Part shown: positions 25,362-35,110 of the stretch, piece after piece | Layout of the letters: each line of letters starts with the position of its first letter | How positions within the stretch are numbered: the stretch's first letter is position 1 | Source: Capitulum mitella | Taxonomy: Eukaryota; Arthropoda; Thecostraca; Pollicipedomorpha; Pollicipedidae | Assembly: GCA_030062745.1 (NCBI GenBank) | Contig: CP099840.1 | Span: 11,546,437-11,610,436 of the forward strand | Reading direction: 5' to 3' | DNA length: 64,000 nt | Notes under the pieces: model-generated | Told to the model about the DNA's origin: nothing | Seen by the model: the letters and a program-made list of their open reading frames with translations, nothing else | The model's database searches: none | Program-made: the position numbers and the translations under genes

Positions 25362-26175
25362 GCCTCCGACTGGGGGGCAGTTGACCGCCCCCCCCCTGAG
25401 GTTTTTCTGGGATTGCGAGAGAATGAGCAAACACAGAGTCACGAAACTTTGCGTACCTTTTGCTTCATGATTTCTACACATTGTGTCAAAGTTTTGACCT
25501 CAGGTCAAGTCAGATGTCTGACCTAGGTCAGGTCAAACAGACCTATGTCCAAAAAAGTTTAGCGCCCTGCAACTTTTTCGCAAAACAAGACATCACAATA
25601 ATACTTTCAGGGATTAGTGATGTTAATGCGACAAATCTGCTATCTCAGATTTTCCGGGTCATTCACCTAAGGCCAAGCCCATTTTTAAGACATGTCGTTT
25701 TTTCGGAAATTGACAGGATATTTCATAATATTTGTAGTGTGAAGTGAAGCAGACATCTAGTTACCGTCATTGGGCAAAGCATCAATGACTTCCAGCCATT
25801 GACCTGAGGTCAGGTCACGAATAACTGTAGTGAGCCAAAATGTACCACCGTCAAAATCGACGATGAATTACTCAGAATGGGTAGAAAATGGCAGAACTGG
25901 CTTGCACAGACGTAAGTAATACTAGGAACCTCGAAAAGTTTGAAAAAATAACATATTTCGGAAATAAGCAGGCTTTCGCGGATAAACCTCCGCCAGTTGT
26001 GTAGATTGGTAACTAATGGATTTTTCCAGAAATTTTAGCATGAAAAACCATCACAGGAACCACAAAGATCAATAAAATTTACATGGATAGGTTTTTTCGC
26101 GAAAATAAAGGAACGCTAAAATTAGTTCCCGTGGCAGTTGGGGCGGCCAACTGCCCCCCCCCCCGGTCGGTACTT
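25362..26175. mobile_element. Dispersed noncoding element with palindromic G/C ends, copy 1
   Basis: Begins near the palindrome GGGGGGCAGTTGACCGCCCC and ends near GGCGGCCAACTGCCCCCCCC. The roughly 800-bp body is nearly identical to 44572-45360 (for example ACAGAGTCACGAAACTTTG and GTACCACCGTCAAAATCGAC in both). It is rich in TGACCT/AGGTCA motifs near its left part. No ORF. Confidence 0.8.
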
Positions 26176-26557
26176 CATCTGAAGCCCGAGTATCCACAAG
26201 GACAATTTTTAAGTAATCGAGTCTTCTCTGGTAAAGAAGATCTTAAGTCTAACCTCAGGAGACAAAGTTTTCTCGTATCAGAAGTCAGGGCTGTGGTTTT
26301 GTGAAGAAGATTTGGGGGGGCGAGCCTAGAGCCCGACAAACCTACCTCCCCAAATATGGGTTTATCAACGATTTGGCCCACTTCATTTTGACCATCGAAA
26401 ATTTACAAATTTCTTGCTACTTTTTATAAAATAGATATCACATATTTTTATTTATTTATTTTACGTCGTGGGTCCATCCCCGATGCATGGCCAAAGCTAA
26501 CAGGGATATTCCTGGCCCGGAAGTCAAACAATGGGAACACGGACAATGGGCAAGACA

Positions 26558-26558
26558 T

Positions 26559-26601
<43 letters not shown>

Positions 26602-26619
26602 ATATATATGTATATATAA
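26558..26619. repeat. (TA)n(TG)n microsatellite
   Basis: Uninterrupted TA, then TG, then TA dinucleotides. Confidence 0.95.
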
Positions 26620-27653
26620 CATGGGAGGCGGGCCCTCTTAAAAGAATACAAACCGACACCTCTGTTAAAAACTGTAAACAGTAAATAGTAGATAGCAATT
26701 CTATTATTCACCAGATTGCCAGATGGGTGTCTTGTCATCCGCCAAGGTAACTTTACTAAAAAGCTAAACCGTGATGTTTTTAAAGCATCGTGGCAAGATA
26801 CTCCACAAAGAAAAACTATTTCCAGCATATAAAAACCGAGTGAAATCTAAGTACTTTCGAAATCGTTCTACCCACACAGTGTACCCATAAAGATAGACAA
26901 AAAAACGGACAGGAGCAAATGAGAGGGGAGAAGGAGACCGAAAAAAGAGGGAAGAATGTACAGAGAGAGAGGGGGGATGATTTTATCACTGAGGGACCAT
27001 TTAATCACTGTAAACGATTTGTGTCTAGTTAAGGTGTCGTGGTGTCGATTTTTTGTTCTGGCCCGGTCGAGAAACACATATTGGCAAAAGTGATAGTGGC
27101 TGAGGTTAAAGGATGCACCATCATCACGGTTATATGTCATTCGCAGTCTGGATGGACTTTCCATCCACTGTTGTCATTGACACTGCCGTTCATATTTTGC
27201 GCTGCGGCAGAAAATGTGGCAGGGGCGGCTGAAACGTTCCAGCCCAGTGCTCCCGCGTCTCCCAGCTTTCTTTGTGGCCTCCCAAGGCTGAAGCTGTAGC
27301 TGTTTTTGGGTCGTCGGCTCATCAGCGACCTTGTCAGTGGCCTCATTAAAATCATCCCGGCATTGAAGCTGCACTCTTCCGGTCCGGCGGCCGGCAGTGG
27401 CACGGGCAGCGTCCGGTGCGACTGATGAATTTCAACTGCCTCTGCTGGACGATGAAGGATGATAGACTTGGGCTTTTATCCCCGATTGTGGTAGATGTTT
27501 TTGACTGACCACTGGGCAAAAAGGTAACGGGTCCACAGGTCCATTATCCATTGCTCAGCGTGAGTAACTAACCGAGACAAAACTATTCAAGAGTTGGGCA
27601 CGTAGGGCCTTGTCTAGCTAGTGCTAAGCTTTTGAAATAGTTTTGGAATATCC

Positions 27654-27680
27654 CGTAGGTGTTCTAATGAGTACGTAGCA

Positions 27681-27754
<74 letters not shown>

Positions 27755-27803
27755 ATATGTATTTATATATATGCATTGCTAGGTGCTCATTGGAACGCCT
27801 ATG
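27654..27803. repeat. TA array enclosed by a 30-bp inverted repeat
   Basis: Left arm CGTAGGTGTTCTAATGAGTA…GCAATG (from 27654) and right arm CATTGC…GGTGCTCATTGGAACGCCTA (ending about 27803) are reverse complements with few mismatches. They flank about 90 bases of TA-rich repeat that is itself self-complementary. The whole 150 bp can fold as one hairpin. Confidence 0.8.
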
Positions 27804-28366
27804 ACATATATATATACGATAGACGATATACATATATATAGACGTGATGTCGGGCAGAGCTTCTGCCTTTAACGTAATTTATTTATTTAATTCTTTGGCT
27901 TGCGTATTAAGTTGGAAACCATGACACTTGCTATAACCTTTTTTTAATACATACCGGAACATCTGAACTGAAATCACTTTCATTTGGGGGAGCGCGGACA
28001 AGTGAGCTCGTGATCCTGCCGCCGTAGTTAACATCTCACTGGAACTAGCTGCTGTCAATAAAGCGCACGTGCGCGGACTGCCGACCGTCTGCCCGTACTT
28101 CCGTCCGGCCCGCGGCGGCGACGCGCCGTCCCCAGCGCTGCCGGCGGCGGCGGCGGCGGGGGCCTGCTGGACCTGCCGATCCGTCCTGCTCCGCCACCGG
28201 CAGGCCGCGTCCCCCTGACGCCGGCGGCGGCGGCGCGCTTCCTGAGCAGTCGGAACAGGGCCGCCTTGAACTGGGCGGCAGGACGGCGGCTGCGGGGCGG
28301 GCGCGACCGCCGTCCTCGGCGGGCCTGGACGGGACCGGACCGGACCGGCCCGGCCCGCCGGCCGCC

Positions 28367-28400
28367 CCCTACATAAGGCCGGCCCGCCGCCGCAGTCGGC
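28367..28400 (+). promoter_or_regulatory. Probable core promoter of the cuticle protein gene
   Basis: The TATA-like box CCCTACATAAGG (28367-28378) is followed about 20-25 bases later by GCAGTC, close to the arthropod initiator (T/G)CAGT. This gives a 5' UTR of about 50 bases before the ATG at 28445. TATA plus initiator is common in arthropod cuticle genes. Inferred from motif and spacing only. Confidence 0.45.
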
Positions 28401-28444
28401 ACACGTGCTGGCTGACTGGCGGCGGGAGCATCCACAGCGACAAC

Positions 28445-29863
28445 ATGTTCAGAGCTCTGGTGAGTGCGGCGCCCGGCCTCTCCGACGGCGGTCTGACCAA
28501 CTGCGCGATAGCAACAGGAATTCCGCGTAAAGCAGTGTCCTGTTAAACCTGGAAATATTTTTCTGACGAAAAAACAATGGTGTTTCAGCAGCATGTCATG
28601 AACGATGATGACCGAGAAAACGCCCATAAAAATCAAAATCATTAGCGTAGTGAAGATTTTCTTTACGGTAGTCCATACTACAATAAAGGGGCTTCATACT
28701 GCTCTTACGATTTGGTCACCTACACGAGGAAGTTGATCCAGTTAAATATCACATCTAGAAAAAGTGCAGTGTTTTTTTTTTACTCTAAAACCGTGTTGTC
28801 TTTTAAACTAATCGTTTGTAATAAAAGGTCAGTTTTTTGGAAATCTCTGCCCATAAGTGGGTCAGTTGGCCCCTTTGGCCCCTCCCTCTGGCTACGTTAC
28901 TGATCAAGACCAGACAACTATTAATGGATTGGGTCTCCGTCTGCACACCATTTTTCTTTCATTTCTAAGGCTTTCGCGGTTAATCGAACTAATGTCGTAA
29001 CACACCATGTTAACTCGTCTGCGGTAAGGCATAAAATTAAATCCTGAATGAATCGCTTTCAGTTATTTTTTGTTCCTTCTTCCAAACATTTCGCGACGAG
29101 AAATCAGGAACGCACCCTTTCGCTGCTGCCCCTCGGTCTTTCCCGGACGGCATCGGTGCCGTTCTGTGTACGGAAGTCTATCAACGCCCCGTCCGCTGAC
29201 CGAGTCCGCTATCCGTGTCGACCAGTTGTGTGCGGCTGCCTGAGTAGCCCCTCGTCGGGTGACCGCGTCCCCTCTCCGTGTCGACAGGTTGTGTGCGACT
29301 GTCTGTTTAGCCCCTGGTCAGGTGACCGAGTCCTCTGTCCGTGTCGACAGATTGTGTGCGGCTGTCTGGCGGCCTGCCTGGCGTCGCCGCAGAGGCTGAA
29401 CGGCGGCCAGTTCCTGCCGCGGCCGACCACCACACCCGTGCCGATCCTGCGCCAGATAAGCAACTCCAACGAGGACGGCTCCTACACCTATGGCTACGAG
29501 GCGGCCGACGGCTCCTTCAAGCTCGAGACGCGCAAGCCCAACGGCGAGGTGTTCGGCAAGTACGGCTACGTCGACGCCAACGGCGAGGTGCGGACGATCG
29601 AGTACGGCGCCAACAAGCTTGGCTTCCAGCCGTCCGGCAAGGGCATCACTGTGGCGCCGCCCACGCTCGTCGACAACTCGGCCAACGTCGATTACGACTA
29701 CGAGGACCTGACGCCGGCGGAGCCGGCGCCGGCGCCGGTGCGCGCCGCCGCGCCGGTCCAATCGGCGCCCCGGCCGGCGCCGCAGCCCATCCAGGAGGCC
29801 GAGTTCCGCAGCCGCTTCGCCGACTTCGACGCGCGGATCGCCCGTCTCTTCAACCGCGCCTAG
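28445..29863 (+). CDS. Rebers-Riddiford cuticle protein, complete, two exons
   Basis: Exon 1, 28445-28459, encodes only MFRAL and is followed by a gtgagt donor. Exon 2, 29351-29863, follows a cgacag acceptor at phase 0. The 175-aa product starts with a signal peptide (MFRALIVCGCLAACLA, cut near SPQ), so it is secreted into the extracellular cuticle. The chitin-binding RR domain lies at about 37-95: EDGSYTYGYEAADGSF, a KPNGEVFGKYGYVDANGEV core, IEYGANKLGFQPSG. The C-terminal third is Ala/Pro-rich and ends with an RF-rich stretch (FRSRFADFDARIARLFNRA). Splitting the signal peptide after a few codons is typical of cuticle genes. The segment just upstream of exon 2 is tandemly repeated (see 29197-29400), so alternative in-frame acceptors are possible. 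Confidence 0.93.
29197..29400 (+). repeat. 63-bp tandem repeat spanning the cuticle gene's splice acceptor
   Basis: Three units with CCGTGTCGAC at 29213, 29276 and 29339, exactly 63 bases apart, each followed by TTGTGTGCG. The third unit contains the acceptor used (…cgacag at 29350). The second has an equivalent acceptor (at 29287) in the same reading frame. The first has a base change that moves its AG by one base and out of frame. Confidence 0.92.
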
Positions 29864-32800
29864 ACGGTGACGCCCTGATCGCCCGTCTCTTCAACCGGGC
29901 CTGGGCGGTCACGGCCGGTCTTCTCACCTGTACAACAGCGCCTGGATGGCAGCCTCGTGATGGGCAGCTGCTGCTGTAGCCAGCTCCAACTGATGACGGC
30001 CAGTTCGGCTGCCTCTTAAAAACCCGCCTGCCCTGCCGACAGGGCGACCGACCGTTTAAACCGATAATCGTAAAGTTCGCTGGTGGCTCCGATACATCGA
30101 GCTCCCCGGAAAACCTTATAATTAGGGCTCGTAAAGTTCTTGACCGCAGCTGCAACCACGTGATAACTGTGATTTATCAAAGCAATCGAGTTGAAGATCA
30201 CGGCATTTGCAGACTGACATGTCGCCACCAAGTAGTAACTTGTGTGCAAGTTTCGGCCTTAATCAGGATCTATCAACATTGTGCAAGTCTTACGACACTT
30301 TGTTCATTGGCTCATTGTGTACCTTGTTGTTTTCTGAATGGTGCAGGGGATAAATTGTCAATGACCCTGTCAGGAAGCACCAGTCTGTAAATGATGCATC
30401 GTCTCCATCCGCGTTATCTTCGTCTACAAAGACGCATATTTAAGGAACGAAATACATACTTTTGTTGTGTTCTACAAAACGTGCATCATTTTTCGTGCGA
30501 ACGCAGGCCTGCCAAAACGGGTTAAAAAGGCCGCAGGGACGTTAGGTGGTGAACTGGATAATCGCCTGCTTAAAGCCGCAAAAAGTCGTGAAGGAGTGTG
30601 TGAAGCGACGCCGCTACGTCCGGCACCGACGCCGATTTAACATCATGTATCCTGTAAACATTCCAGCCGAGCTTGAGTAGACGGCCGACCCTCCAAAATG
30701 AGACGTAACAAAAATGTCAAAAATACGTTTGGACTTAGGCGTTTCGCACCCATATATGAAAAAAACAGTCCCTTTCCCCACCACAACAGGCTCTGATATT
30801 TGAGAGGGGGAGGGCATTGGTAAGATATCGGCTTGTCGTTTTCTGCAGGTGCTTGCGTAAAGCTCGCGGGCTTCGCCACAGACCAGAGTCAACTCATCAG
30901 AATTTTATGACGTTTCTTTCCATGCACGCTTCACGGAGTTCGTTCATTCCGCGGAAATTATGGCACATGTACCCGCCCTTGGTCTGGTGGAGCCCGCGGT
31001 ATCACCAACTTCCAGTCTAGTACTGGAGTGACCCGGAAGTAGGTGGCGTTTCTAAGAAGCACGCCGCACGACCACCTGTCGAACTCGGCCGTCCCTGGAC
31101 TAATAGGCGTGCCATCTGATCTCCGGGACGTGTTGTGGCACAGCGGCGTCTCCGTGCCGGCACCGTTACGGTCTGCCGGCGGCTGCGGGTGGGCCGGGCC
31201 GAGAGCGGGCGTGGTTCGGCCGTGCCGCTGCTGGCCACGCCTGCTCCGGTCTGCCCAGCCCCTCTGACGCCCCCTCCGGCCCAGTTCCTCTGATGCCGGG
31301 CCGTCCCGCCCCTCCTGACTCCTCACGGGACCCGGATGCACGAAGGGCGGATGCAGCCAATAACGAGTCTGACCAACAGGACCTCTTTAAACTGTGCTTA
31401 TGGAAATCTCGGGTCCTATACTCGGCAGCTGGTGAGATCTGGTAGTTCTACACGACAGCTGGCATGGTACAAGTTTGGTAATGCAGTGTCACGGGAACAC
31501 GGGCGGATCGAACAAAAAAAAATATCCAGCTTAATCAGGAGCGACGTGAAGTTGGAAAAAGAATACATTCGCTTCTTAGTGCGTGTTGCAAGAGCTGTTT
31601 CAATACATGAGCTCAGATAAACTGATTGCGTCGCGTGTAGATGTTGGGTTCCAAGGGACGGCTAAAATATTGTTTCATTCAGCTGAATTACCATGCAACA
31701 CTATGACTGAAACAGCGCGATGCGTTAAAAAACCAGTCATGTCCAGTTGATAACAATGGTTTTTGATGTCCGTAATGATTGCATCTTTGAAAGCGACGTG
31801 CATTCATGTGGTTTTAAACAGCGAACTGCACGTTATGGCATTTCTAATAACGATGTAACTACATAACCTGTTACACATACAAATACTACAAGAAGTTTTA
31901 TGTCCTTGCTTACATACTCCACTTAAAAATTATTTTTTTACAGGGACGTTTCAGCAAAGGTCGGTATGCACCCGTCAACACGCGCATGGAAGGGGGGGAG
32001 TCTTTTTGGGCCCCCACCTGTTTTTTCTTGAATATCTCGAAAATGGTTTGAAGCTGGTTGCCTCTGCTTTGTGACGTTTATGGCAATTGAATAACTCGTC
32101 GATTGACGCCGAAAAATCGAAAATAGGCCGGAAATTTTTACAAGTTTCATGCATTTGAAGCCAAGCAAACATAACGAAAACGACGGTTGTCACTGACAAA
32201 TGGGACCAGCGTTCTACCTAAGGTTACCGTTTGAACACAACCACGCGACGTCATTCGGGCATAAGTGATGGATGTACCAAGACCAAAGCCAGGGCCAGTA
32301 AGAGTCAAGGCCATCAAAGGCCAAGGTCAAACAGCTTGCGACCTGATCCAGATTTGCTTTCCAACATGTTGGTTTGTGTGAAATATGCATTCAAAGACCC
32401 TAGTAAAAACACGTCTGCGCACATTGATACGCTTACATATGCCAGGGTTAGTAAAGGTCAAGGGCATCAAAGGTCAAGGTGAAATATCTTGTGCCTGGCC
32501 CAGATTTGCTTTGCGAAATGTCGATTTGCATGAAATATGCATTCAAAGACCCGAATGAAAATACGTGTGCGCACATGAATACGCTTATATACGCGGGTCA
32601 TTTTAGGTCAAGGTCATCAAAGGTCAAGGACAATTATTATTTGACCTGGTTCAGATTGGCTTTGCAATATGTCGATTTGTATGAAGCATGCGTTCAAAAA
32701 CCAAACTAAAAACACGTTTGGCACATTGACACTTACATGTATATACATACATACATATACATACATACATAAATATAAACGCTAGAAGTGACCAAATGTA

Positions 32801-34028
32801 CCGATGTTGGCTGACTTCACTGGAAATACGCCAAAGGATGCGTGTAGGGTCTTTCTTTACACTCAAGCTATCCCGTGCTGCTCGAAATCTGATTTGTAAA
32901 AGATGAAAAAATGACGGCATAGGTCAATGACCTGACATGACCACGACCCGAAATCCTCGGCCAAGACGCCAAATGAGTGGAAATTGTCGTATTCCACGTT
33001 TTAACGCCCAAACAAACACCCTTTTCCCGTTCCGTTCGAAAAGTCGTAACGAATGGCCTGTACGGATCGAGAAAGTGCCGAAGTTAACATTTTCGACCCC
33101 ATTTGACCTTGAAGATATTGATCTACAGTTACGAAAATTGCACACAATGTAAATCATTATGGCCTCACCCTATCCATGAAATTCTATGTTTCTAGCTCTT
33201 TTCATTTCCGAGATCGGAGGGGTCAATTTTGTGCCCCCCCCCCCCCTTCCAGTGCGCGTTAGCGCGAAATCCCCTTCCACTGCGCGGGGTAAAAGCTGAA
33301 TGAGTGCAATCATTCAAACCATGTGGAATTTGGATGTCTCGAAGGATATTGCACAAAAAAAAACACATGAGGCAGGCAAAATGATTGAATTACATCGCTA
33401 TGCATAACGCGTTATGCACGACGGATCACTGCAGTCTTTGAAACAAGCCAAAAGCTATCGCGAGCACGCTGAGGCCAAACCTTCCACGGGCGAGTGGCGG
33501 TTGGTTTACGATGCACAAACAGGGTCATAAAACAACGTTAACGTACCAATCAAAAGTTCGTGGAGCAGGTGGACTATTCCACGTTCCGCTAAACACATCA
33601 GTCATCAATGGGCGGTGCGGACGTCTCAGTTGGGAGCGTTCGTTTCTCGCCAGGCGTCGTTTTCCTCTTCCTGTAGTGCGTTCCACGAGGGCATTGCGTG
33701 ACCACTGGCATCACAACAAATGAGCGCTTGGTCATAATAAGCCATGTAACAAATGCGTAACGCTCCACAATACAAATGGCCTTTAACATGATGGTTTTAT
33801 CTACGGGCGTTGCAGAATCGCTTTGGTGCAGCAATGTCGCAAGCCGTCGCAGTTTCGTTGCGTCCATGACCGCACACTGTGTCACAACCCCAACCATTTC
33901 ATCGTTAGTTAGGTCACGTTAAAGAGCTACGTGCTTAATTCACTCTTATCAGTCGGGCCAGCACGCCCAGGCTGGCCGGCGCAACCCGTTCGGACGGTAC
34001 TGTCTTCCCGCGCACGCCCCGCGGCGGT
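29864..34028. other. Spacer after the cuticle gene
   Basis: Begins with a 40-bp imperfect duplicate of the cuticle gene's last codons (29874-29915). The rest is unique or repeat sequence, including a tandem repeat at 32290-32660 and a short TACATA repeat near 32740-32770. A poly-C run lies at 33234-33246. No supported gene. Confidence 0.5.
32290..32660. repeat. About 150-bp tandem repeat rich in AGGTCA (2.5 copies)
   Basis: The motif (A)GGTCAAGG-CATCAAAGG-CAAGG recurs near 32302, 32457 and 32607. Each copy is followed by a cognate of GACCTGG-CAGATTTGCTTTG and AAATATGCATTCAAAGACCC. The units contain TCAAGGTCA, the extended half-site of FTZ-F1/ERR-type nuclear receptors. Confidence 0.75.
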
Positions 34029-34451
34029 ATGGACGAATTCCTGTACTGGTCACGAGATGACGGACCGACGGCCGACGAGGCGCCAGCCGACTCTGGGCCG
34101 CTGCCGGCTGGCGGCGCCGCTCCGGACCGGAAACGGTCCCGCCCTGGCCGCCGGGCGCCGCCAAGGTCACCGGCCAGGGCGGCGCGGTCACCAGGGCCGT
34201 CAGCAAGGGCAGCCGGGAGGCGCCGCAGAGGCCCGCGCCGCCGCCACTGTGTCAGCCGGCGCGGCGGTTCTGCCAGGGGCGAGGCCGTCCCAGCCGGTCC
34301 GGCCCAGCGCCGACGACGAACCAGTCAGCAGCGCGCGGGGCGACGGTTTAATGTCATGGCGGGGAGATGTCTTTGGGTGCAGTTTGATGAAATGTTGCTG
34401 GGATGTGCAAATGACATTTCAAAACATCAAAATGAAGACGATCTAAAGTAA
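34029..34451 (+). CDS. Doubtful 140-codon ORF, possible first exon of an unknown gene
   Basis: Starts MDEFLYWSRDDGPTADEAPA in a CpG-rich island and turns into Arg/Ala/Pro-rich low-complexity sequence. No domain recognised. Two other frames are also open over the GC-rich part, so this may be an untranslated CpG-rich region. It lies 0.65 kb upstream of the channel gene on the same strand and could be part of a first exon or promoter. Confidence 0.2.
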   Translation: MDEFLYWSRDDGPTADEAPADSGPLPAGGAAPDRKRSRPGRRAPPRSPARAARSPGPSARAAGRRRRGPRRRHCVSRRGGSARGEAVPAGPAQRRRRTSQQRAGRRFNVMAGRCLWVQFDEMLLGCANDISKHQNEDDLK

Positions 34452-34838
34452 CAGGATGGATAAACAATTGGCCTCATTCCTTTGCATCTTTGTGGGAATG
34501 TATATGTAACATATATAGAGCACATAAATGCTACTATGGCTTCAGTATCACCGCCCGTGTTGTGGCCAGCGTTGATTTGTTTTAGGGAAACAAAATTTCA
34601 TGGTACCGGCACGCAAAACAGGATCCAACAGAGTGTCTCCCAGCAACGTTCTGTGGCGTCCCTGCTTGAACGGGTGTAAATCAGGTATTTGAACTGATCG
34701 GAGTGAAGGAGCCTCCTCCGGAGTATTTGTGCCGACCGCCGGAAAACGATTCTCATTTTTCTTTGATAAAATAATGGGTTGCAGAAAGAGTTATAAAAGA
34801 AATGAGAATCAATAGGGAGAAAGTGAAGAATGAAACAA

Positions 34839-34839
<1 letters not shown>

Positions 34840-34869
<30 letters not shown>

Positions 34870-34870
34870 G
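34840..34870. repeat. (GA)n microsatellite upstream of the DEG/ENaC gene
   Basis: AGAGAGAG run broken once by GGGAG. GA tracts near arthropod promoters can bind GAGA-factor-type proteins; no evidence here beyond the sequence. Confidence 0.85.
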
Positions 34871-34978
34871 GCCGCACAGTTGAACGAGGCGTCTGGCGTT
34901 GCCGGCGGTTGTCTGCGCGCATGCACAATGGAGCAACAATGCGCGTCGGTCGACTGGTCCGTTTCAAGTCGTTACGCC

Positions 34979-35110
34979 ATGGGAACGCGGCCAGATGACC
35001 ACTCGCCGCTGCCGCCGCAGCGGGCGGCCCGGCAGGACGACGTCGGCCGTCGCAGTGCGGGCCGGAGCCGCCCGGGACGCCGGCGGCGGCGACCGGACGC
35101 GAGCGGATGA
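34979..35110 (+). promoter_or_regulatory. Upstream ORF overlapping the channel start codon
   Basis: A 43-codon ORF in another frame (ATG at 34979, good context GCCATGG) ends with a TGA that overlaps the proposed channel ATG as ATGA at 35107-35110. If this region is in the mRNA, the uORF would limit initiation and allow termination-reinitiation. Transcript extent is not known. Confidence 0.35.

Larger units (their letters stand above)
21815..28366. other. Spacer between ULK3 and the cuticle gene
   Basis: Starts with the ULK3 3' UTR. Holds a CTGTTGT simple repeat (22430-22470), a dispersed element (25362-26175), and TA/TG arrays (26558-26619 and 27682-27780). Open frames of 80-130 codons exist (for example 23723-24043 and, on the minus strand, 24410-24790), but they lack recognisable domains, codon bias or splice context. 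I do not call them genes. Confidence 0.5.

Noticed and set aside
28055..28642. 195-codon minus-strand frame over the cuticle gene promoter
   Set aside because: Arg/Ala/Pro-rich low complexity opposite a TATA promoter and first exon; best explained by GC-rich composition.
31293..31437. Possible exon reading MPGRPAPPDSSRDPDARR… up to a gtgaga donor
   Set aside because: It has plausible coding look and a donor, but no acceptor partner, domain or neighbouring exon could be found.
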